Source of the DNA: Candidatus Rifleibacteriota bacterium
GTDB lineage: Bacteria; Riflebacteria; Ozemobacteria; Ozemobacterales; Ozemobacteraceae
Direction: 5' to 3'
DNA: 5,406 bases
Assembly: GCA_017526725.1 (NCBI GenBank)
Contig: JAFXRA010000325.1
Span: 1-5,406, forward strand
Made by a program: the position numbers and the translations under genes. A model generated the notes under the pieces. That model was not told where the DNA came from. It made no database searches and saw only the letters and a program-made list of their open reading frames with translations. Positions 1 to 4,049 of this stretch are shown piece after piece (position 1 is the first letter of the stretch; every line of letters starts with the position of its first letter).

Positions 1-285
1 CAGGGCTTTGATGTTGATGAAGTCCTTGATGTTATCAAAGATTACCGGAATAATGAGTATCTTGATATTCGCGGAATGATGGGTATGGCGCCATTAGATG
101 CTGATGATGATCAGGTTAGAGCTTGTTTTAGAAAGCTTGCCAATTTGTTTGACGAAAGCAAAAAACTTGAAGGCCCAGCATATAAAGCATTAGAACTTTC
201 TATGGGTATGTCTGGCGATTATCAGATTGCTATTGAAGAAGGGGCTACTATAGTTCGTGTAGGTACCGCTCTTTTTAAGGAATAA
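1..285 (+). CDS. yggS: YggS/PLPHP family pyridoxal phosphate homeostasis protein, C-terminal part
   Basis: The reading frame is open from the first base, so the gene begins before the window; 94 residues are visible of a family usually near 230. The family (YggS, PROSC/PLPBP in animals) is a cytoplasmic single-domain TIM-barrel protein that binds pyridoxal 5'-phosphate and buffers vitamin B6 pools without a well-defined enzymatic reaction. The visible part is the end of the barrel, with a conserved GMMGMAP stretch (bases 73-93) and the family signature LSMGMSGDYQIAIEEG followed by ATIVRVGTALF (196-276), which contributes to the phosphate-binding site. It ends normally with TAA at 283-285. The lysine that binds the cofactor lies in the missing N-terminal part. 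It is the only plus-strand gene and converges on the YolD-like gene with four bases between stops. Family assignment is secure. Confidence 0.93.
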   Translation, partial: QGFDVDEVLDVIKDYRNNEYLDIRGMMGMAPLDADDDQVRACFRKLANLFDESKKLEGPAYKALELSMGMSGDYQIAIEEGATIVRVGTALFKE

Positions 286-289
286 GCAT

Positions 290-457
290 TTATAGCCTTC
301 CTGCTTTTGCTATTTCTTCGCTGAATCCGCTTAAAGCTTCAAAAGCCATAAAGAGCTTGGCTCTTTTTCGTCTATCCATTGGAGGATGCTTGAAAGAGAA
401 ATAGTCGCCATTATGTACCGGTCTCTGTTTGTTTTTTAAGTTTAAATAGGATTTCAT
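290..457 (-). CDS. small YolD-like family protein (55 aa), putative partner of the Y-family polymerase
   Basis: Translating the minus strand from ATG at 457-455 to TAA at 292-290 gives 55 residues. Residues 24-51 (beginning HPPMDRRKRAKLF, then AFEALSGFSEEI) match the pattern I know from YolD-like proteins of Clostridia and Treponema: HP-x-M-S/D, then RA-x-x-F-x-x-F-x-AL-x-G-F/Y followed by an acidic helix. YolD-like proteins (PF08863) often sit beside Y-family polymerases, as in yolD-uvrX and yqjX-yqjW of Bacillus subtilis, and have been proposed as functional counterparts of UmuD; their biochemistry is poorly known. The start is fixed by an in-frame TGA eight codons upstream, with no other ATG, GTG or TTG between. 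No clear Shine-Dalgarno sequence is visible. A polymerase gene lies upstream on the same strand, but 592 bases of repeats intervene. It could be a decaying relic or have its own promoter. Family call is from memory of the motif. Confidence 0.72.
   Translation of the reverse strand: MKSYLNLKNKQRPVHNGDYFSFKHPPMDRRKRAKLFMAFEALSGFSEEIAKAGRL
350..368 (+). terminator. possible intrinsic terminator for yggS inside the YolD-like gene
   Basis: AAAGAGC (350-356), loop TTG, GCTCTTT (360-366) forms a perfect 7-bp stem whose right arm runs into a T-run (364-368). It lies 65 bases after the yggS stop, about where a terminator is expected, but inside the coding sequence of the opposite gene, where it encodes the KRAKLF segment. 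The stem is short and moderately GC-rich, so it may be chance. Confidence 0.35.
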
Positions 458-524
458 GATTTTGTAGTCTACCCGTTGTCATAAACGTATAGAAGATTAT
501 TTAGGTTATGATTGTTGTGATAGG

Positions 525-645
525 TTTTGGGTTTTATTGTTTTGAAGAAAATTTGCAAAGTATCGAATATTTTTAATTATATTTGCTCTGCAATCTTCGA
601 TTAAACAATCACTCCAATCACACCCCATATCAATAAAACCTAAAA
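525..645. repeat. long inverted repeat with nested stem, function unknown
   Basis: TTTTGGGTTTTATTG (525-539) is complementary to CAATAAAACCTAAAA (631-645) at 14 of 15 positions, and the one mismatch would be a G-U pair in a plus-strand transcript. Inside the 91-base loop a second stem, ATCGAA (572-577) with TTCGAT (596-601), can form. No transposase gene, target-site duplication or T-run was seen. It may be a structured untranslated leader, a small RNA or the remnant of a mobile repeat. Confidence 0.45.
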
Positions 646-675
646 ATCAGCTAAAGCCTATACTCTATAATCTCG

Positions 676-747
676 CCAAGCGAAGCTTGGGGTTGTGTTA
701 CGCTTCGCTGTGAGACACTTCGTTGTGATACGATTGCTGTCGCAATC
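676..747. repeat. cluster of short hairpins and a 15-base tandem repeat
   Basis: CCAAGC-GAA-GCTTGG (676-690) and GATTGC-TGTC-GCAATC (732-747) are perfect 6-bp stems with 3- or 4-base loops. Between them a 15-base unit is repeated at 700-714 and 715-729 with 12 of 15 identities. The GATTGC/GCAATC stem recurs at 3279-3293 and a GTGAGAC stretch recurs near 3262, so this is probably a decayed or mosaic member of the same intergenic repeat family. Confidence 0.55.
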
Positions 748-762
748 TGCGGTAATTGTTGG

Positions 763-807
763 AAGGGTAGGAAGTGTTAGAAGTGCTTGAAGAGCTTGAA
801 GAGTTAA
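763..807. repeat. degenerate 9-base tandem repeat, five units
   Basis: Five successive 9-mers starting with AAG are seen: AAGGGTAGG (763), AAGTGTTAG (772), AAGTGCTTG (781), AAGAGCTTG (790) and AAGAGTTAA (799). AATTGTTGG at 754-762 may be a sixth, more diverged unit. Because 9 is a multiple of three, the minus strand reads as a pseudo-repeat rich in Leu, Thr and Gln, which explains the open frame there. Confidence 0.75.
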
Positions 808-811
808 CCTA

Positions 812-863
812 AATACCCCCTTTTGTAAAGGGGGATGTCTACGAAGTAGACTGGGGGATTTTT
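812..863. repeat. palindromic intergenic repeat element, short form
   Basis: The element contains CCCCCTTT-TGT-AAAGGGGG (816-834), a perfect 8-bp stem; GTCTAC-GAA-GTAGAC (837-851), a perfect 6-bp stem; and the tail TGGGGGATTTTT (852-863), whose G-run can also pair with the first C-run. It shares its ends and layout with the longer element at 3191-3313 (CCCTC/CCCCC, TTTGTGAAAG/TTTTGTAAAG, GGATNTC, then GAC-GGGRGATTTT) in the same orientation. It resembles REP/MITE-like repeats of the kind scattered between genes in treponemes and other bacteria. Confidence 0.7.
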
Positions 864-930
864 GTGAACATTTCGCCAAGCAGTAGAAAGTTAAGTCTGA
901 AGACTTGTAGTGAAACAAAAGCCAATCCCC

Positions 931-958
931 TTATCTCTCTTCTCTAATCTCTTATCTC
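931..958. repeat. degenerate 7-base tandem repeat in a pyrimidine-rich tract
   Basis: Four 7-mers can be aligned: TTATCTC (931), TCTTCTC (938), TAATCTC (945) and TTATCTC (952), all ending in TCTC. The tract from about 926 to 960 is almost purely pyrimidine with scattered A. It lies 45 bases from a second, unrelated 7-base array. Confidence 0.55.
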
Positions 959-1003
959 TAAATTAAGGTCTCGCGTCTACTGTCGCAGGGGTAAATTGGT
1001 TAA

Positions 1004-1052
1004 CTGATAACTGATAACTGATAACCGATAACCGATAACCGATAACTGATTA
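1004..1052. repeat. 7-base tandem repeat array ending in the polymerase stop codon
   Basis: Seven contiguous 7-mers: CTGATAA (1004, 1011, 1018), CCGATAA (1025, 1032, 1039) and CTGATTA (1046-1052). The two variants occur in blocks of three, suggesting recent copy-number change by slippage or unequal exchange. The final unit supplies the TAA stop (minus strand, 1052-1050) of the Y-family polymerase gene. Beyond that single TAA, the frame stays open through the whole array. Confidence 0.92.
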
Positions 1053-2426
1053 CGCTTTATGCCCTCCAATCTGTGAGTTTCTTTCTCTTGTTCTGCTGCA
1101 GTCAAAGAAATTTGTTCCCTTAAGTATGGCATTGCTGCCGTATTTTGATTTTATCTGAAGTAAGGTATTCTGTAAGTCGTTTTCTTTGGCTTCTTTCTCG
1201 TAATCTCTGAATAATTCAAGCTGACGGCAACCTGTATTGGCTGAAATCTTATTCGCACAGACTCCTACTCGCCGTATCAACAGATTTCTGTTGACTCTTT
1301 TTTCATCATTAAATATGGTTAAAAAGCCTTGCGTTATTTCTTTGGCTGAATTTGTCGGACTAGAAAATCGGAATGTGCCGCCGGCATGCTGGGGAACGGT
1401 TCTTCCATAATAATCAATATAGCAGGGACCGTCATAGCCAATAACAGCAGAAGCATGATCAAAACCTATATATAAAGTAACAGATTCGGCAACCAGATTC
1501 TTTCTTACAAGATCTAAACAAAGAATATCACTCATTTCTTTAACTATTATTTCTGCTTCTTTGAACTTATAAGCTCTTGGAAGTACCTGGTTGCTGCTTA
1601 GACTGCTGTTTTTAGATTTGTAAGATTTTATATCTTTCATTAGGCAGGTTTCTATGCCCCATGAATGGTCGATTAATATCTCGGCATTGATTCCGAAAAG
1701 CTTATAAAGCCATTCTTCGTTGTATATAGAATGTTCGGCAATATCACCCATCGTATTGATGCCGTAGCGTTTAAGCCGGTTGGCGGTTCCAGGGCCAATC
1801 TGCCAGAAATCAGTAAGAGGTCTGTGGTTCCATAAGAGTTCTTTGTAAGATTGCTCATTTAATTCTGCAATACGAACCCCATCAGCATCTGCAATTGTTT
1901 TTTTTGCAATGATATCCATGGCTACTTTTGCCAGATAAAGATTAGTGCCTATGCCGGCAGTGGCTGTAATACCAGTGCTTTTTAGAACATCTCTTATCAT
2001 TGTTAAAGCCATTTTGTGGGCTGAACCATTATGAAAATGAAGATAGTTTGTTACATCCATAAAACATTCGTCTATGCTGTAAACATGTATGTCTTCTGAA
2101 GATATGTATTTCAGGTAAATTTTATATATTTCTGAAGATTGTTCTATGTATGCAGCCATTCTTGGAGTTGCAACAATGTAGTCTATCTTTTTTTTCATTG
2201 AAGCTTCAGCTTCGCGAATTTTCTGCTTTGCTTCAAAGAGTCTTGGCCTGCCGGGAACCCCTAAGGCTTTTAATGCAGGGGAGACCGCTAAGCATATTGT
2301 TTTATCTGTTCTGGATTCATCTGCTACTAGAAGGTAGGCCTTAAGCGGGTCTAAATGCCGGTAGACACACTCAACGCTTGCATAGTAGCTTTTTAAATCA
2401 ATGCAGATGTATGTTCTATTTCGCAT
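1050..2426 (-). CDS. UmuC/DinB-type Y-family translesion DNA polymerase
   Basis: This 458-residue protein copies past damaged template bases, usually at the cost of mutations. Palm motifs are intact: D10 in IDLKSYYASVE and the catalytic pair D119-E120 in YSIDECFMDVT bind the metal ions. GIGTNLYLAK (158-167) is the usual conserved segment, a helix-hairpin-helix thumb follows (about 208-230, WQIGPGTANRLK) and residues about 275-395 fit the little finger. QLELF at 402-406 is a canonical beta-clamp-binding pentapeptide. The tail with KYGSNAILKG and the final QIGGHKA is typical of the clostridial/treponemal UmuC-like branch rather than Pol IV proper. Length is normal. The ATG at 2426 overlaps the peptidase stop by one base (TAATG) and has AGAGG seven bases upstream, so translation is probably coupled. 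The stop lies in a 7-base repeat array. It appears to be the effector of the XRE/protease operon. Confidence 0.95.
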   Translation of the reverse strand: MRNRTYICIDLKSYYASVECVYRHLDPLKAYLLVADESRTDKTICLAVSPALKALGVPGRPRLFEAKQKIREAEASMKKKIDYIVATPRMAAYIEQSSEIYKIYLKYISSEDIHVYSIDECFMDVTNYLHFHNGSAHKMALTMIRDVLKSTGITATAGIGTNLYLAKVAMDIIAKKTIADADGVRIAELNEQSYKELLWNHRPLTDFWQIGPGTANRLKRYGINTMGDIAEHSIYNEEWLYKLFGINAEILIDHSWGIETCLMKDIKSYKSKNSSLSSNQVLPRAYKFKEAEIIVKEMSDILCLDLVRKNLVAESVTLYIGFDHASAVIGYDGPCYIDYYGRTVPQHAGGTFRFSSPTNSAKEITQGFLTIFNDEKRVNRNLLIRRVGVCANKISANTGCRQLELFRDYEKEAKENDLQNTLLQIKSKYGSNAILKGTNFFDCSRTRERNSQIGGHKA

Positions 2427-3184
2427 TAAACTGCCTCTTGTTTAAAAACCTTGTTATATGCTGCTAACTCTATCCCTTCCAGTTTATAGCCTCTCAGCCG
2501 CATGGCTTCCAGCTTATATTCTACGATAATACTGCTTGTATGCAGGTGCCTGGCCATTTCAGGAATAGACATAACGCCTAATTCTGATATTTCACTGCCT
2601 AGTTCCTGCTCTTTTTCATCTAATCTTGCCAATTCATTTTTATATTCATTAAGACGAACTTTTTGGGTTTCAGAAAGATTACTGGGTTGTACCGTAAACA
2701 ATAATCGTTCATACTCTTGTCTGAGCTGCTGCTGAGTTTCTTTCAATACCTGGAACTGCTGAATCACGCTATTGTTATAACCAGTCATTTCAAGTATTTT
2801 TTTACTGTCTATGCAGTATTCTGCAGCAATTATATTGGCTTCACGTTCGTAACGGCTGATTGTTTTGCTGTTAAGCTGCTGGCTGGCATCAAAAAGACTG
2901 TGATCTAGATGATAACTGCCGTTACCAGTAAAATCAGCTTCGTTAAGATGGCCCGATATTGCGTGACCAATTTCGTGCCATTCATCGAATAGCTTTTTTA
3001 TCGGGCTTAGTCTGAGGTTAATTCCAATTATAGTCTGATTCTTTATTCGGGTTACATAACCTACTATGCTGCTTGTAAGGAAGATAATTTCGTAATTAAG
3101 AAAGGCGGCAACATCTTCGGGGTTGTCGCTGCCAATCTTTTTTATGATTTTATCTATTTTTGCAAAGGTTTCTAATATTTTCAT
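2426..3184 (-). CDS. ImmA/IrrE-family zinc metallopeptidase, putative antirepressor
   Basis: This 252-residue cytoplasmic protein carries WHEIGHAISGHL with the HExxH zinc motif at H70-E71-H74. EREANIIAAEYC (113-124) is the family's second conserved helix, where a Glu (E113 or E115) supplies the third ligand. Relatives ImmA (ICEBs1) and IrrE/PprI (Deinococcus) cleave XRE-type repressors (ImmR, DdrO) after DNA damage or other signals. Residues about 143-203 are rich in Gln, Glu, Lys and Leu and look like a coiled coil. Residues 205-232 (GVMSIPEMARHLHTSS then a YKLEAMRLRGY helix) resemble the helix-turn-helix-like tail common in the family. The start is fixed by an in-frame TAA three codons upstream; the only Shine-Dalgarno candidate is 11 bases away and inside a hairpin. 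It lies between an XRE repressor gene and the polymerase, making the XRE protein the likely substrate. Cleavage is inferred. Confidence 0.9.
   Translation of the reverse strand: MKILETFAKIDKIIKKIGSDNPEDVAAFLNYEIIFLTSSIVGYVTRIKNQTIIGINLRLSPIKKLFDEWHEIGHAISGHLNEADFTGNGSYHLDHSLFDASQQLNSKTISRYEREANIIAAEYCIDSKKILEMTGYNNSVIQQFQVLKETQQQLRQEYERLLFTVQPSNLSETQKVRLNEYKNELARLDEKEQELGSEISELGVMSIPEMARHLHTSSIIVEYKLEAMRLRGYKLEGIELAAYNKVFKQEAV
2434..2438 (-). promoter_or_regulatory. ribosome binding site of the polymerase gene
   Basis: AGAGG on the minus strand lies seven bases before the ATG at 2426, inside the last codons of the peptidase gene. With the TAATG overlap it indicates translational coupling of protease and polymerase. 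Confidence 0.7.
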
Positions 3185-3190
3185 TTTGTC

Positions 3191-3313
3191 TTAAACCCTC
3201 TTTGTGAAAGAGGATATCAGGCTGATGCTTCCCCACGATAGTGGGGAAGCTGGCGAGCGTAGTGAGACTGAAGGGGCTGATTGCGTAGCAATCGGTGACA
3301 GGGAGATTTTAAT
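3191..3313. repeat. palindromic intergenic repeat element, long form
   Basis: This fills most of the gap between the XRE and peptidase genes. Modules: CCTCTTT-GTG-AAAGAGG (3197-3213); GCTTCCCCAC-GATA-GTGGGGAAGC (3227-3250), a perfect 10-bp stem; a GAGCGTAGTGAGACTGAAGG stretch (3255-3274); GATTGC-GTA-GCAATC (3279-3293); and a closing GACAGGGAGATTTT. Ends and orientation match the short element at 812-863. On the minus strand no T-run follows the strong stem, so it is not an ordinary terminator, but it could slow transcription or mark an RNA-processing site between repressor and protease. Confidence 0.72.
3196..3213 (-). promoter_or_regulatory. ribosome binding site of the peptidase gene, buried in a hairpin
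   Basis: GAGGG (minus strand, 3200-3196) lies 11 bases before the ATG at 3184 and is the only purine-rich candidate. It overlaps the second arm of a perfect 7-bp hairpin, CCTCTTT-CAC-AAAGAGG (3213-3197 on the minus strand), so in RNA it would be paired. The hairpin is the end module of the palindromic repeat element. Reduced or conditional translation is an inference. Confidence 0.5.
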
Positions 3314-3341
3314 AACCAAACAGTCTTATTCCTAAATAAAA

Positions 3342-3917
3342 TTAGTCGTGAAACTCGTCTTCATCTAAGAAGCTATTATGAGTGTGTTTATCTGAAAGTT
3401 TCTGGTCGATTTCTTCAACCTTTCTCAGGTGTTCTTTTGACTTTATAAGCTTATCTGGAGCATCGAACTTTTTAGAAGTGTGTTTTGCTCTGTTCTTTTC
3501 TGTTGCAATAATAAAGAGCTTTTGCATTTCTAAGATAAAGTCTTCCTGCTGTTCACGGGTCAGAGTGCCGCCGGCAAGCAGACTGCCTGCGCCTTCTATT
3601 AATGCACGTGCCTGGTCTTCGCCTCTTTTGCCATAGAAGTTACGCAAAGAATCCAAGGCCTCTGCTTTTTTCATTTCTAGGTCGCTGTTATTAATACCTA
3701 GCAACTCTTCAACTGTTAAACCAAATACAGCAGCCATTTTTGCTGCTGTGTCGGCAAAGGGAATTCGTGTACCTTTTTCGTAGTTAACAATCGTACTTTG
3801 GGCAACACCGCATTTTTCACCAAGCTGGGCTCTTGTTAAACCAAGATTATTGCGAAGTTCTTGCAGACGCTGCCCGAACTCTAGATAAGGAGCTTTTGTA
3901 TTTTTATTTTCAGACAT
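3342..3917 (-). CDS. XRE-family transcriptional repressor with C-terminal extension
   Basis: This 191-residue protein begins with a Cro/C1-type helix-turn-helix domain (about residues 14-73): FGQRLQELRNNLGLTRAQLG, the recognition region CGVAQSTIVNYEKGTRIP (36-53) and the closing helix that ends FGLTVEELLG. Residues 85-151 (including ARALIEGAGSLLAGG and FIIATEKNRAKHTSKKF) match, from memory, the C-terminal region of XRE regulators paired with ImmA/IrrE proteases in Clostridia and treponemes. The last 40 residues are charged and probably disordered. By analogy with DdrO and ImmR, the C-terminal region would mediate dimerisation and be the target of the neighbouring protease. The ATG at 3917 has GGAG six bases upstream. 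It is the first gene of a probable operon with protease (157 bases on) and polymerase, and operator-like sites surround its promoter, implying autorepression. Function is inferred. Confidence 0.9.
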   Translation of the reverse strand: MSENKNTKAPYLEFGQRLQELRNNLGLTRAQLGEKCGVAQSTIVNYEKGTRIPFADTAAKMAAVFGLTVEELLGINNSDLEMKKAEALDSLRNFYGKRGEDQARALIEGAGSLLAGGTLTREQQEDFILEMQKLFIIATEKNRAKHTSKKFDAPDKLIKSKEHLRKVEEIDQKLSDKHTHNSFLDEDEFHD

Positions 3918-3923
3918 TTTTAA

Positions 3924-3927
3924 CTCC
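3924..3927 (-). promoter_or_regulatory. ribosome binding site of the XRE gene
   Basis: GGAG on the minus strand lies six bases before the ATG at 3917. It supports this start and contrasts with the poorly placed site of the peptidase gene. Confidence 0.7.
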
Positions 3928-3964
3928 GAATTTATACAACCATGAAAAACAGATTTAGCTTTTT

Positions 3965-3978
3965 TTCACAATTGTGAA
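3965..3978. promoter_or_regulatory. operator-like perfect palindrome downstream of the XRE promoter
   Basis: TTCACAATTGTGAA is a perfect 14-bp palindrome, the usual kind of site for a dimeric XRE repressor. It lies just past the predicted transcription start (roughly +5 to +18), a position where a bound repressor would block initiation or early elongation. It has no T-run downstream on the minus strand that would make it a terminator. Confidence 0.7.
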
Positions 3979-3989
3979 TCTTTAATTTA

Positions 3990-4018
3990 ATATTAATTGT
4001 TTTTCACGAATATGTCAA
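3990..4018 (-). promoter_or_regulatory. sigma-70-type promoter of the XRE-protease-polymerase operon
   Basis: On the minus strand a perfect -35 box TTGACA (4018-4013) is followed by a 17-base spacer and TAATAT (3995-3990), which matches four of six bases of TATAAT. Transcription would start near 3983, giving a leader of about 66 bases. The surrounding DNA is strongly AT-rich, as expected of a promoter. Confidence 0.7.
4003..4018. promoter_or_regulatory. operator-like site overlapping the -35 box and spacer
   Basis: TTCACGAATATGTCAA shares the TTCAC half-site with the perfect palindrome at 3965; its right half is imperfect and offset by one base. The 10-mer TTTCACGAAT (4002-4011) is repeated exactly at 4026-4035. 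Occupancy would cover the -35 box. Confidence 0.5.
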
Positions 4019-4025
4019 TATTTAA

Positions 4026-4040
4026 TTTCACGAATGTAAA
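4026..4040. promoter_or_regulatory. operator-like site upstream of the -35 box
   Basis: TTCACGAATGTAAA (4027-4040) matches the perfect palindrome TTCACAATTGTGAA at 11 of 14 positions, in register. It sits 24 bases from the second site and 62 from the first. It begins ten bases after the last base of the stop-proximal codon region of the upstream TPR gene is still ahead, that is, wholly within the 132-base gap. Confidence 0.5.
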
Positions 4041-4049
4041 AATATAAAA

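Larger units (their letters stand above)
458..1049. other. gene-free, repeat-rich intergenic region between the polymerase and YolD-like genes
   Basis: No convincing protein gene was found in these 592 bases. An 86-codon minus-strand frame (918-658) consists of translated tandem repeats and hairpins and resembles no protein. Contents in order: a long inverted repeat (525-645), hairpin modules (676-747), a 9-base tandem repeat (763-807), a palindromic element (812-863), a degenerate 7-base array (931-958) and a cleaner 7-base array (1004-1052). Base composition shifts from very AT-rich (480-650) to mixed. Confidence 0.75.

Noticed and set aside
812..863. Insertion sequence with terminal inverted repeats
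   Set aside because: No transposase frame and no target-site duplication seen; only a small palindromic repeat can be supported.
862..868. TTGTGAA half-operator near the polymerase end; another at 3202-3208
   Set aside because: Both are 7-base matches within the loops or ends of the repeat elements; too short and without a second half-site, so chance is likelier than XRE binding.
658..918. 86-codon open frame on the minus strand between polymerase and YolD-like genes
   Set aside because: It is the translation of the 9-base repeats and palindromic element (stretches such as LQALQALLTLPTLPT), with no ribosome site and no recognisable domain.
458..1049. LexA/Cheo-type SOS box (CGAAC-N4-GTTCG) near the polymerase or YolD-like gene
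   Set aside because: No such palindrome was found by eye here or in the gaps at 3185-3341 and 3918-4049.
931..1052. CRISPR array
   Set aside because: Repeat units are only 7 bases, directly contiguous and without spacers.
3227..3250. Intrinsic terminator after the XRE gene
   Set aside because: The stem is strong, but no T-run follows it on the minus strand, so ordinary rho-independent termination is not supported.
290..4040. Toxin-antitoxin or prophage reading of the XRE/ImmA pair
   Set aside because: XRE plus ImmA/IrrE can occur in phages, mobile elements and COG2856-type toxin-antitoxin pairs, but no integrase, att site or phage gene is visible and the protease is coupled to a repair polymerase. 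Not excluded beyond the window.
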